Shown: positions 41,401 to 49,563 of the stretch, piece after piece
How the letters are laid out: every line of letters begins with the position of its first letter
How positions within the stretch are numbered: position 1 is the first letter of the stretch
Origin: Cyanomargarita calcarea GSE-NOS-MK-12-04C
Lineage (GTDB): Bacteria; Cyanobacteriota; Cyanobacteriia; Cyanobacteriales; Nostocaceae
Direction: 5' to 3'
DNA length: 64,000 nt
Assembly (NCBI GenBank): GCA_019359595.1
Contig: JAHHGZ010000003.1
Span: 62,001 to 126,000, forward strand
Position numbers and translations under genes: made by a program
The notes under the pieces: generated by a model
What the model was told of the DNA's origin: nothing
The model's input: the letters and a program-made list of their open reading frames with translations, nothing else
Databases searched by the model: none

Positions 41401-44400
41401 TCGATTGAACGGGCAGTATGTATCAAAACAGTTTCATTACTTGACTGATTACTATGCGACTCTAAAAGGTTTCCCAAAAGCAGCATATTGGGGACAAAAA
41501 TTAGCAGAACGTACTGGGCTTAACTTGATTCCACGTCTTCCTTTGTGGTTAACCAATAGCTTACTCTTTTCTCGTTTGAAAGGCGGCACATGGAACGATC
41601 CCCACCTTAATACCCTCGACGGTATAGGCTACGACTTCCAAACCGTAGGCGAATTTACCCTCGTTAAATCCACAACTGACGACTTTGAAATTCAAACCCG
41701 CCAACAACCTTGGGGAACTAGCACCAGTGCTTCTGCTAATACTGCCATTTCAATTAACAGTGGTGGTCAACGCATCGCCATTTACGCCAATCAAACCAAC
41801 CCCCTCCTCATCAACGGTACTGCTGTCACCCTTCCCGAAGGTGGACTCTATGCAGTAGGTCAAAACCTCATTATTCGAGAAGGCAGTAAATACAGTATCA
41901 TTACCGCTAATAATGACCTCATTCTTGTTAAAAATCGGGGTACTTTCCTCAACATTAACCTTGGTCTAGCTGATAATCGCCAAGGTAAAGTTGTCGGACT
42001 TTTAGGCAACAATAACGATAACCGCAATGATGACTTTGCCCTGCGTGACGGTACAGCCATTGGCGGAACTATCACCAATCAACAACTCTACGGTGATTAT
42101 GCAGCCAGTTGGCGTATTACCCAAGCAACTTCCCTTTTTGACTACGCTTCAGGACAGGATACCAACACCTTTACCGACCTAAACTTCCCCAGCAATATCA
42201 TCACAACCGCGACCTTAACCCCCGAACAACGCGCCGCAGCCGAACAAATAGCCCGAAACGCAGGAATTACCGACCCTGATGTACTAGAAGATGTCATCCT
42301 TGATATTTTTCTTAGCAATGGCAATACTGAATTCATCGAAGCGGCGATCAATGGGGCAACTGACCAACAACGGATAGAAACCGTCAGCGCACCCAACACC
42401 CTAATAAACCCCGACGGTTTGGGAACTCAACACTATTTAACCGCAGGTGCAGTCATTCCCTATACCATCCGCTTTAGCAACAATGCTGCTGCGGGAACTA
42501 CCCCAGTTGCTCAAGTTAGTATCACCCAAACCCTTGATACCGACCTTGACTTCAACACCTTTAGCCTAGATGACTTCGGCTTTGGCGATATTACCCTTGA
42601 TGTTCCCACTGGGGCACAAAATTTCAGCCAACGCTTAGACCTGCGTAGTACCAGAGGAGTCTTTGTCGATGTCAATGCTGGAATAGAGACTTCTACAGGT
42701 GTCATAACTTGGACATTTACCGCCATTGACCCCACCACTGGTAACGCTGCTAACAACTTGACTCAGGGTTTCTTACCTCCCAATGACCAAAATGGGGTAG
42801 GAAATGGTTTTGTGGGCTATAGCGTTCAACCGAAAGCTAACCCTACCAATAATACTCGCCTTGATGCTCAAGCCAGTATCACCTTTAACAGTCAAACACC
42901 CATTGAAACTACCTCTGTCTTTAACACCCTGGATAGTGACATTCCCACTAGTAAAGTAAATACCTTACCTGCAAACAGTAATGCCGACTTTACGGTGTCT
43001 TGGGCAGGTTCTGATAACGGCAGTGGTATCGCTGACTACGATATTTATGTGGCTACAGATGGCGGTGAATATGTTCTTTGGAAAGACGACCTCACAGGTA
43101 CTTCTGCCATTTATAACGGTCAAATAGGGAAAACATATGCTTTCTATAGCGTCGCTACCGACAACTTAGGACAAACAGAAGCAGCCCCAAATCAAGGTGA
43201 TGCGACAACAACTATCAACGCTTCTGCTGGCAATAATCCGCCTACAGTTCAACAAGCAATCATAGACCAAAGTGCAACCGAAGACACAACCTTTAACTTT
43301 ACCATTCCCGAAAACACCTTTATCGATGTTGACGCTGGTGATACGCTTACTTACTCAGCTGCGTTAGAAAACGGTAATCCATTACCAAGCTGGTTAACCT
43401 TTAATGCTGCAACTCGCACCTTTAGCGGTACACCTGCTAACAGTAATGTTGGTAATGTCAATATCAAAGCGATCGCTACTGATAAATCGGGGGCAAGTGT
43501 TAATGATATATTCACGTTGACAGTCGCGAATACTAATAATGCGCCGACAGTAACCAATGCGATCGCCGACCAAACTACAACCGATGATAAAGCTTTTACC
43601 TTCGCTATCCCAGAAAACACTTTTGCGGATATAGATGCTGGTGATATCCTCAGCTACTCTGCAACATTAGAAAATGGTAATCCATTACCAAGCTGGCTGA
43701 GTTTTAATGCTGCAACCCGTACCTTTAGCGTTACACCAACTAATAATGTTGGTAGTGTTAATATTAAAGCGATCGCTACTGATAAATCGGGGGCAAGTGT
43801 TAATGATATATTCACGTTGACAGTTAAACAAAACAACGGCTCACCTACCTTCAAGCTCGAAAAAATTGCCGATGATATTTTTAACATCAGCAATAGCAGT
43901 AGCAAATCAAAACTTCAAGTTTCTCTGACAGCACGAAATTCTAATAATGTCAATGAACTGGGAGTATTTGCCGTTGACGATGCTCAAGGTAGAATCCAAG
44001 GTATTGCTCCAGGTGCAGCAGGTTATGCCGAAGCAGCTTTAAACCGAGCTAATGTGATTTTCTCAGCGATCGCGAATCTGCCCAATGGGTTTAATACCAA
44101 CAATCTGACACATCTACTGGAATTTAACCCTGGTGATAACCTGAGATTTTATCTGGTGAAAAATAGCTCGACTGATGCTGTACGGGCTGGAGTCACCCCA
44201 ACCACAGACATATTATTTTCTGACCCCTTAAAGCAAAAAATTACAGACTTGGGTGCTGATGGGTTCTCCCTTGCTTGGAAGGATGGTAGTAATAGCAATG
44301 CTGATTTCCAAGACTTAGTGGTAAAGGTTAAGCCTACAAATGATTCATTCCCTCTAGGTACAAATCTCCAAAGAAAGCCACAAGGAGAAGTCATCGATTT

Positions 44401-44878
44401 GCGGGGTGTCACAAGTCAAGTAAAAGCTGATTTTACAGTTAATCGAGAAGCAGCTTTCAACAATTTCATCGGCTTCTATCGAGTAGCTGATGAGAATGGT
44501 GGCATTGACACTAACGGAGATGGTAAAGCAGATATTCTCACAGGACAAGCTGGCTATACTGAAGCAGCTATTCGTGGACGTGTTGCAGGCATTGACCTGA
44601 CAGTTAACAACCAAGGTACAGCGACTTACACAGGAACTTTCCAGCCCGGTTCCATCTTCGCACCATTTATTATTGTTAATGGTAGACCTGATGCTTTACT
44701 TGATAACAATCCAAATAACGATCCGGCCGTTTACTTCCCATTCTTGGGAGCTAATACCGATAAAGCCGATCATATTCGTTTGTTAGGGAATAACATCTTT
44801 GGCTTTGAGGATTTACCTTTAGGGGGTGACAAAGATTTCAACGATGTAATTGTGCGAGTCAATTTGAGTATTGCCTAA
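35432..44878 (+). CDS. Giant RHS/YD-repeat surface protein with Calx-beta, VWD, Ig-like and DUF4114 domains, 3,148 aa
   Basis: Order of parts (approximate residues): N-terminal domain with a metalloprotease-like EEFGHRID near 125; Calx-beta 470-587 and 690-803; cadherin-like 590-688; IPT-like ~805-897; RHS N-terminal module ~1065-1190 (PGLSLTFNRTFYQSIAERYN); YD repeats 1190-1757; RHS core ~1765-1893 ending FNNPVENNDPSGE; Gly/Ala segment; von Willebrand D ~2050-2227 (GGTWNDPHLNTLDGIGYDFQ); two Ig-like (He_PIG) 2604-2798; two DUF4114 2807-3148. No signal peptide is obvious; cyanobacterial proteins of this kind are often exported by type I-like routes through C-terminal signals. RHS shells usually enclose a C-terminal toxin, but here VWD and DUF4114 follow the core, and a toxin-like gene follows. 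Confidence 0.85.
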   Translation: MFTKITHSTTADATSFYDPSLNQTLLLALQGVREYLKEFGTSPEFIDHMRLAFGESFQAETASNLAAAWENEDFILMPSIAFLSSADLNGANGAYARATNTIYLSKEFVGENQNNLAAIVNVVLEEFGHRIDTLLNQTDSAGDEGAIFSALVQGYSLDDSTLHALKAENDSGIVTVDGEAIAVENAVIPSTGLNALLNETGKIYLSVDGNGTLSSTGTIQVLKNPGATVRTAYLIGDGTSSLGTTASVNGTAITWERIESTPWGGGTFYSYLSNVTSIIKPTIDAAAAGTLNIAVNEGSQSASYEGLALAVVFEDPNQTEDKSVILYFGGLNPTGGTATINFASPVNTSSNLEAILGLGIGYSYNATSVASQSSQVRVNGQLLTSVAGNFDDGQGNNGALFTVGGLGDSPDNPPPSSTNLTTDDELYNLLPFIKNGDTSITLNTFNPSNNDHIFFAHLNLKGITGIDSRNVVTLAVEPASVNEDGTANLVYKFIRTGATTNPLTVSYTVGGTAELTIDYTQTGAASFTATTGTVTFAAGSATATVTVKPIADTVIEPNETVSLTLTSGAGYAIGTSSLVTGTIIENNAPTNIIISNSNIEENKAIGTVIGDLATTDPNTNNTFTYILATGTGDSDNSLFTIQNNQLKTNALFDYETKNSYSIRVRTTDQGGLFFEKQLTIGITDVNENLVSGTLSFSAPQFSVREDGTPIAAVTVTRSGGRDGAVSATINLKDGTAKAPSDYNNTPITVNFANGEISKTVTIPVVNDTTPGPDETLQLTLTNPTGGATIGTQNSAKLTILDKDAAFITGFPQGSSGSNKGQATIVVAGQNFSPTDQISIIDSNGTAKAASKVYWVNETEAWATFDLQGLATGKYDVKVANGQNSSVSNDTFTVTDSSLGNIQVKLSYPAQGVVTVKYTNIGQTDIVAPLLRITPTNAQVTYPEENTVSATLRQLLNLTLATSDNGPAGILAPGKSGQFSFNYTPNGNGLISFAVEQVKPDEVINWTSIKAESRVDYSFIDSAAWDAIWSNLTAVFGTTAGQFQTVMAENANYLSQLGQETNDLTRLFAFEWRQAVNTPTNVDLLSTTDVVDAAPGLSLTFNRTFYQSIAERYNLGGLGRGWASQWDLRATTDSKGDVIIRSVGDLQRVFEKQTDGTFTEDGGATLTITNGQYRLKEASGLVSLFGTDGKLSYVEDTNANRITLEYTNNLLTKLVHTNGDSLTLAYNAQGRISQITDSTAQVTSYSYDAAGENLLSVTSPEGTTTYTYDTGSVAAKKYSLLSVKSDLGYERTFEYDNQGRLTKEFSNGETQTLTYSYDSTGGVTITDSTGASQTILLDDRGNGGQIRGVNNQNLIFSYDADGNLIGATLPNGSETGYTYDTNGNLTQQTNLLNQDVKFTYDATFNQLTGFTDPKGNGINYTYDTKGNLTKITYSDGSSEQFSVDGLGNITSSVNRRGSTIGYTYDASGLLTKKQYADGSSLSYGYDTKGNITSVTDATGTIAMEYDVANQLTKITYPTGRSLTYTYNADGQRTKLVSQDGYTVNYSYDSVGRLKTLTNGIAESIISYDYDSVGRLIKETNGNGTYTTYEYDLQSQLTRLSNYKADNTVNSKFEYAYDNLGRRTSMTTLEGTFQYGYDATGQLTSVATPTNRTINYQYDAAGNRIGVTDNGTNTNYNTNNLNQYTNVGNAVYAYDTDGNLISKTQGEQTSTYTYDVENRLTKVVTPQGTWEYQYDGLGNRVATVLNGQRTEYLLDPFGLGDIVGEYNGSTLVANYTHGLGLVSRVNGSNINYYDADAIGSTVGLTATDGSYVNRYSYLPFGEDLTKVEGVANPFEYVGQWGVMDEGNGLDFMRARFYDSGLGRFTSVDPLGVNAGDSNLYRYVFNNPVENNDPSGEIAPFIVAAALGAGIGAVSDIAIQAGSQYFSGQQIDINWTSVGASAALGAVGGGLGAGLRNTTRVSGQVFSHWFPQRWAKSLPSSFGNLFNQNHWLGRLNGQYVSKQFHYLTDYYATLKGFPKAAYWGQKLAERTGLNLIPRLPLWLTNSLLFSRLKGGTWNDPHLNTLDGIGYDFQTVGEFTLVKSTTDDFEIQTRQQPWGTSTSASANTAISINSGGQRIAIYANQTNPLLINGTAVTLPEGGLYAVGQNLIIREGSKYSIITANNDLILVKNRGTFLNINLGLADNRQGKVVGLLGNNNDNRNDDFALRDGTAIGGTITNQQLYGDYAASWRITQATSLFDYASGQDTNTFTDLNFPSNIITTATLTPEQRAAAEQIARNAGITDPDVLEDVILDIFLSNGNTEFIEAAINGATDQQRIETVSAPNTLINPDGLGTQHYLTAGAVIPYTIRFSNNAAAGTTPVAQVSITQTLDTDLDFNTFSLDDFGFGDITLDVPTGAQNFSQRLDLRSTRGVFVDVNAGIETSTGVITWTFTAIDPTTGNAANNLTQGFLPPNDQNGVGNGFVGYSVQPKANPTNNTRLDAQASITFNSQTPIETTSVFNTLDSDIPTSKVNTLPANSNADFTVSWAGSDNGSGIADYDIYVATDGGEYVLWKDDLTGTSAIYNGQIGKTYAFYSVATDNLGQTEAAPNQGDATTTINASAGNNPPTVQQAIIDQSATEDTTFNFTIPENTFIDVDAGDTLTYSAALENGNPLPSWLTFNAATRTFSGTPANSNVGNVNIKAIATDKSGASVNDIFTLTVANTNNAPTVTNAIADQTTTDDKAFTFAIPENTFADIDAGDILSYSATLENGNPLPSWLSFNAATRTFSVTPTNNVGSVNIKAIATDKSGASVNDIFTLTVKQNNGSPTFKLEKIADDIFNISNSSSKSKLQVSLTARNSNNVNELGVFAVDDAQGRIQGIAPGAAGYAEAALNRANVIFSAIANLPNGFNTNNLTHLLEFNPGDNLRFYLVKNSSTDAVRAGVTPTTDILFSDPLKQKITDLGADGFSLAWKDGSNSNADFQDLVVKVKPTNDSFPLGTNLQRKPQGEVIDLRGVTSQVKADFTVNREAAFNNFIGFYRVADENGGIDTNGDGKADILTGQAGYTEAAIRGRVAGIDLTVNNQGTATYTGTFQPGSIFAPFIIVNGRPDALLDNNPNNDPAVYFPFLGANTDKADHIRLLGNNIFGFEDLPLGGDKDFNDVIVRVNLSIA
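43466..43824 (+). repeat. Recent tandem duplication of Ig-like domain DNA
   Basis: The 59-bp stretches 43466-43524 and 43766-43824 are identical and exactly 300 bp apart, and flanking sequence (GGTAATCCATTACCAAGCTGG) is nearly so. The two Ig-like domains arose by a recent 100-codon duplication or are kept alike by gene conversion. Confidence 0.75.
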
Positions 44879-44960
44879 TACGGCACGCAGGATAAGCGCA
44901 TCTCAAACCCACTTGACACGGTAGTTTTGGCGCAATAAGCCTAAATGATGTGACTTACGT

Positions 44961-45938
44961 ATGGCTATTATAATCACCAACAATAGTTATAGATTCATAG
45001 AATTAAACTGTATGACCAATGATGCTGACAACCAGCAACGACAAATACCAGAGGGGAAAATTTCAATTTCAGAACGTATAGCGCAAGGGGGCAATCCTCC
45101 TCCTCACGTTAGAGCAAATCCAGAAAAATATTACTACGACCCAGAATCAAAACAATATCCACGCCGTCCCGAACCAATTCCAGATTTTTCTACTCTTAGT
45201 GGACAGCGGGAAGTACCTTGTTTCCCCAAGGGAACTCTTGTTATGACTGCTAATGGATTAGTTCCGATTGAATCACTTACTCCGTGTATGACTGTACTAT
45301 CCTTTGACGAAATAGAAAAGACGATTTGTAATAAATCGGTTACTGCGCTTTTACGTAGTCAAACAGTACACTTAGTTAAGATTTTGACTGATTGTGATAC
45401 TATTTACGCTACCAGGCATCATAGATTCTGGATAGAAGATAAGAAACAATGGATTGCTGCAAAATATTTAGAACCAGGTATGCTGCTACGTACTGTTACC
45501 TCCAAATTTAGCGAAGTTAAAAATATTTATATTCGAGAAGTTGTAGAACAAGATACTTACAATCTGACGGTTGCTGACTTTCACACCTACTTTGTCGGCA
45601 AAAAAGGCTTGCTTGTCCACAATGCCTCGGAAGTGCCACAAGGAAAAATATATGTTGGTCGTGACCCAGAGGGAAACATTGTTTACGTCGGGCAAACAAA
45701 ACAAGACCTATTAGACCGGGAATCACAGCATCATGACGATGCCGTCAAAAAATCTGAAAAATATGGTTTTAAAAAGGATATGAAACTAGAATTAATTATG
45801 GATGGTCTCACGGATGACCAAATGGACTTCCACGAGCGTCGCATTTATGATGAATTCGGAGGGAGAGATAAACTTAAAAACATTATTGAACCGATGGGTG
45901 ATGAAAAAATTAATCAATTGATTGAAAAATATTGTTGA
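44961..45938 (+). CDS. Hint-domain protein with C-terminal GIY-YIG nuclease (polymorphic toxin), 325 aa
   Basis: Residues 87-220 form a Hint/intein-like domain: CFPKGTLVMTANGLVPIES at its start (Cys87), ATRHHRFWIED in the middle, and GLLVHN at its end before Ala. Residues ~225-325 are a GIY-YIG nuclease-like domain: KIYVGRDPEGNIVYVGQTKQ, then DRESQHHDDA, and later FHERRIYDEFGGRDKLKN with the acidic residue. In polymorphic toxins a pretoxin Hint domain releases the C-terminal toxin by self-cleavage. The gene begins 82 bp after the RHS gene (ATG 45012 is an alternative start). Predicted action is DNA cleavage in a competitor or target cell. Confidence 0.75.
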   Translation: MAIIITNNSYRFIELNCMTNDADNQQRQIPEGKISISERIAQGGNPPPHVRANPEKYYYDPESKQYPRRPEPIPDFSTLSGQREVPCFPKGTLVMTANGLVPIESLTPCMTVLSFDEIEKTICNKSVTALLRSQTVHLVKILTDCDTIYATRHHRFWIEDKKQWIAAKYLEPGMLLRTVTSKFSEVKNIYIREVVEQDTYNLTVADFHTYFVGKKGLLVHNASEVPQGKIYVGRDPEGNIVYVGQTKQDLLDRESQHHDDAVKKSEKYGFKKDMKLELIMDGLTDDQMDFHERRIYDEFGGRDKLKNIIEPMGDEKINQLIEKYC

Positions 45939-46006
45939 ATAGTATATATATTTTGAGAATCAAGACCCAAAAATTAATCAGTGAGTTTTGAATTGGAGTA
46001 AAAAGT

Positions 46007-46585
46007 ATGGCATGGGAAGAATTTGAGCGTAACGGTACTGTAGGAATAAGTGGCGATCGTCCTGTTGATGAGATGATGCTAGCATTGAAGCGAATATCAA
46101 CTGCTTATGAAGATAGATTTTCTCGCAAGCCTACTGTGGAGGAGCTACTTTACGCTTTAGAAACAGTCCTTACTACCCATCCTACACGTTACGTATCTGA
46201 TACAGAGGGTCTGAAATTAGGCGAAATCATGATTAAACCCAATGACCACGAAAAAGGACTTGACGATATAGACATTACTCAATATGAAGGAGTATATACT
46301 GAAGCCACAACACCTGGTTATTACGTTGTGTTGCAACGCAGCCAGAATGGTCATAATCCGCTTAAAACTGAAGTAATAAAAATTCCCACACTTGAACTTC
46401 AAAAACATACTTTAATTTGCAAATATGAAGTTTTGAAAAATGATATTACTGATGAAATAGCACAATTGCTAATTAAAAAAGTATTGCTGAATGAATACTG
46501 CGATAATTTTTACAAAAAACAAGCCAATACAATTGATTTTGTCAATTTAAAATTTAATACTCATAATAAAATTGTGTATAACTAG
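46007..46585 (+). CDS. Candidate immunity protein, 192 aa
   Basis: ATG 46007 has GGAGTAAAAAGT upstream, 68 bp after the toxin stop. The product (MAWEEFERNGTVGISGDRPV, VEELLYALETVLTTHPTRYV, PGYYVVLQRSQ) is acidic and alpha-beta. No family recognised. Small acidic proteins directly after a toxin gene are usually the cognate immunity; codon use and AT richness match the toxin gene. Assignment is by position. Confidence 0.5.
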   Translation: MAWEEFERNGTVGISGDRPVDEMMLALKRISTAYEDRFSRKPTVEELLYALETVLTTHPTRYVSDTEGLKLGEIMIKPNDHEKGLDDIDITQYEGVYTEATTPGYYVVLQRSQNGHNPLKTEVIKIPTLELQKHTLICKYEVLKNDITDEIAQLLIKKVLLNEYCDNFYKKQANTIDFVNLKFNTHNKIVYN

Positions 46586-47126
46586 TAAAAATCTCTAAGA
46601 AATGGAGATGTTGATTATGCATCATGAATTTGCCTACTGATGCCTTATTTCGGTTGCAATGACTGTAATTAATTGTTTATGCGTTAATCATTTAGGATAT
46701 TCAGCGTCGAAAATAATCGCTGAAATCTAGATATTTTGTCAATCAATAATCTTGTTCAAAACAATTATCTTGATAATGCTTTCTTAGCGACAAATTGATA
46801 ATAACGTTAATTTCCACATCCTGTGCCGTCGTTGCGGTCGGGTCATTAGTTATCCCCATTGCCGAGGGAATAATGATAGCGATTGCTCCCTCCTCAGTTA
46901 CTGTGTGTTTTTGGGAGTATAACAATTTTACGCGATCGCTATCCACAGCAATGTTGCTTTATGACGGAGGGGCTGGAGAAGCTCTCCCCACAAGAAAAAT
47001 TGGAGATTTATTTAATTGGAAGTCTCTAACTCCGCGTTCATCTGTGTCCTACCCTCCACAGAAGACCTTCAGCGCCTACTGCGGTTAATTTATCATTCCG
47101 ATGCTACCAGATTTGATATCATACCC
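46586..47126. other. Intergenic region between the toxin locus and hypB
   Basis: No convincing gene. Open frames exist on both strands around 46,740-47,090, but none has a family signature or ribosome binding site. It separates converging transcription units (immunity gene from the left, hyp operon from the right). Confidence 0.4.
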
Positions 47127-47954
47127 TTAAGCCGAAACCGACGCAGATATATTTGTTACCCATCCGTACCAATTATCTAACCCAGCACCAGTAACTGCAG
47201 ACACCAGGAAAATCTGAATTTCTGGATTCACCTGTCGAGCATAGTGTATGCAACGTTGAACATCGAATTGCACATAAGGTAGCAAATCAATTTTGGTGAG
47301 AATCATCACATCACTAGCACGGAACATATGAGGATATTTTATCGGCTTATCCTCTCCCTCAGTTACTGAAAGAATAACCACCTTTGCCCGTTCACCCAAA
47401 TCAAATAAAGCTGGACAAACAAGATTGCCAACATTTTCAATCATCACCACCGAATTCAATGGTGGATTCAATTGTTGCAAGCCCCGTTCCACCATGACCG
47501 CATCCAAATGACAGCCTGTACCCGTATTTATTTGGACAACTTTACAGCCTGTCTCTTGGATTTTTTTAGCATCATTAGTAGTTTCTTGATCGCCTTCAAT
47601 TACACTGATATTTAATTGCTGTTTTAAATCATTAATAGTCCGAGTTAAAAGAGTCGTTTTCCCCGAACCAGGAGAGCTCATCAAATTTAAGGCTAAAATA
47701 TTTCTACCTTTAAACCAACCGCGATTTTGTGCCGCTAGGAGATTATTTTTTGCTAAGATATCTTGTTCCAAAGATATAGTTTTACTATGAATATTTGCAT
47801 GAATTTGAGATGCTTCACTTATAGCATCATCATGAGAATGATTAATTATCTTACCATTAGGTAAAGTGTGGGAGTGAATTGACCGTGCATTTCCAGTTTC
47901 CAGATTCGTAATTGTACTTTCACTCTTATCAGAACAACCGCAATTTATACACAT
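47127..47954 (-). CDS. hypB: Hydrogenase nickel incorporation GTPase HypB, 275 aa
   Basis: HypB is a GTPase that, with HypA, inserts nickel into [NiFe]-hydrogenase. The N-terminal CINCGC and the His-containing segment (SIHSHTLPNGKIINHSHDD) are metal-binding; the P-loop is SSPGSGKTTLL, followed by VIEGDQET, GTGCHLD and a NKxD-type TKIDLLPY. It overlaps hypA by 10 bp and is the last gene of the hyp operon. Confidence 0.95.
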   Translation of the reverse strand: MCINCGCSDKSESTITNLETGNARSIHSHTLPNGKIINHSHDDAISEASQIHANIHSKTISLEQDILAKNNLLAAQNRGWFKGRNILALNLMSSPGSGKTTLLTRTINDLKQQLNISVIEGDQETTNDAKKIQETGCKVVQINTGTGCHLDAVMVERGLQQLNPPLNSVVMIENVGNLVCPALFDLGERAKVVILSVTEGEDKPIKYPHMFRASDVMILTKIDLLPYVQFDVQRCIHYARQVNPEIQIFLVSAVTGAGLDNWYGWVTNISASVSA

Positions 47955-48286
47955 ACTTCCTCTATTTCAATTTCCTTAATTTTTAGTTCCTCACCAGCGA
48001 TTAAATCTAATTGTAAGCTTCCACAGCCACAGCTACCAAAAGGTTTCTCTAACGCAATTTCTGCTCCACATTGGCGACAGCGTGCTAACCCTGTAATTTC
48101 TCTAATTTCTAATATTGCTCCTTCTAAAACAGTTCCTTTAGAACAAATATCAAAACAAAAACGTACGGCATCAGGTATAATGGCGGAAAGCTTACCAATT
48201 TCTAATAATACCCGTTGCACTTTTTTATCTTCGGCGTGTTCGGAAACAATAGCTACAATGTTTTGAGTAATTCCCAATTCATGCAT
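47945..48286 (-). CDS. hypA: Hydrogenase maturation nickel metallochaperone HypA, 113 aa
   Basis: The family N-terminus MHELGIT (His2 binds Ni) is intact, followed by VLLEIGKLSAIIPDAVRFCF and a zinc site formed by CRQC and CGCG. Length is typical for HypA. It sits 45 bp after hypE and overlaps hypB, fitting their joint nickel-insertion role. Confidence 0.95.
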   Translation of the reverse strand: MHELGITQNIVAIVSEHAEDKKVQRVLLEIGKLSAIIPDAVRFCFDICSKGTVLEGAILEIREITGLARCRQCGAEIALEKPFGSCGCGSLQLDLIAGEELKIKEIEIEEVCV

Positions 48287-48331
48287 GAGTTTTATGTCTA
48301 GTTTTTTTTATTAACCGCCATAGGCGGTTCA

Positions 48332-49432
48332 TTAACAAATCCTTGGCAATTGTTCTCCCACCAACATATCAACAATCCGTTCAGCACCAAAGACCGTTTT
48401 CAAGAAAACAATACCGCTTGGAGAACTAACAGCTTCACCAACAATACAAGCATTCTTTCCCGCAGAATGAGACTTCATTGCAGATAAAACAATTTCAGCA
48501 TTCTCTCTCGGTAGCACCACCACTAATTTACCTTCATTTGCCAGATATAAAGGATCTAAACCTAAAAGTTCGCAAACACCTTTCACCTCTTCCCGCACAT
48601 GAATAGATTGTTCATCAAGGCGAATTCCGACATTAGAACTAATAGCGAATTCATTTAATACTGTTGCTAAACCACCGCGAGTTGCATCGCGCATAGCACG
48701 AACATCAGGACATACATCAAGAATAGTTTCAACTAAATCATTCAACGGCTGACAGTCACTTTCAATATCAGTTTCTAAGGCTAATTCCCCACGAGCGATT
48801 AAAATAGCAGCACCATGATTGCCCAATTCACCATTAATAATTACAACATCTCCAGCTTTAATATTATGGGCAGAAATATTAACACCTTTACGAATAACAC
48901 CAATGCCAGCAGTATTAATAAATAATTTATCTACAGCACCGCGATGCACAACTTTAGTGTCACCAGTCACAATTTCAACACCTGCTTTATCCGCTGCTAA
49001 CTTCATACTTGTAGCAACGTGGCGCAAGGTTTCAACAGCAAATCCTTCTTCTAAAATAACACTACAACTAAGATATAAGGGTTTTGCACCGCTTACTGCC
49101 AAATCATTCACAGTACCATTGACAGCTAATTTTCCAATATCACCACCTGGAAAAAATAAAGGATCTACAACATAAGAGTCAGTAGTAAAAGCGAGCCGAT
49201 CTCCCTGTTGCATCAAAGTAGCTAAATTAAAAGTTGCTTGGTCTTCTAATTGAGAGAGAATTCGATTATCAAAAGTATTAACAAAAATATCTTCGATTAA
49301 ATCGTGCATCGCTTTGCCACCGCTACCATGTGCTAGGGTGATATTAGTATCTCGCACTTTGCGTTTGCTTCGGCGGCTTTGTTCAATTCTTTGAAATAGG
49401 GGATTTTGTGAGGGGTTGGTGGATATATTCAT
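48332..49432 (-). CDS. hypE: Hydrogenase expression/formation protein HypE, 366 aa
   Basis: HypE dehydrates the carbamoyl group on its C-terminal Cys to a thiocyanate used for the CN ligands of the Fe centre. TLAHGSGGKAMHDLIEDIF, AFTTDSYVVDPLFFPGGDIG, VTGDTKVV and the final PRIC (catalytic Cys) are all present. A 131-bp gap before it (after hypD) contains a GGCGGGCAGGGATGCCCACC-type repeat. Confidence 0.95.
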   Translation of the reverse strand: MNISTNPSQNPLFQRIEQSRRSKRKVRDTNITLAHGSGGKAMHDLIEDIFVNTFDNRILSQLEDQATFNLATLMQQGDRLAFTTDSYVVDPLFFPGGDIGKLAVNGTVNDLAVSGAKPLYLSCSVILEEGFAVETLRHVATSMKLAADKAGVEIVTGDTKVVHRGAVDKLFINTAGIGVIRKGVNISAHNIKAGDVVIINGELGNHGAAILIARGELALETDIESDCQPLNDLVETILDVCPDVRAMRDATRGGLATVLNEFAISSNVGIRLDEQSIHVREEVKGVCELLGLDPLYLANEGKLVVVLPRENAEIVLSAMKSHSAGKNACIVGEAVSSPSGIVFLKTVFGAERIVDMLVGEQLPRIC

Positions 49433-49563
49433 CTTTTATAAAAAGCGCAGAGTAGGCGGGCGGGCAGGGATGCCCACCCCACAAGAGTTAGAGAAATTCA
49501 AATTATGCAGCTTCAATGTGCCTTAGCTTATGAATAAATAGGGCTTTATTCAATATCGTTGTT

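Noticed and set aside
46740-47090. Open frames of 67 and 97 codons on opposite strands
   Set aside because: They overlap each other, lack ribosome binding sites and show no family signature.
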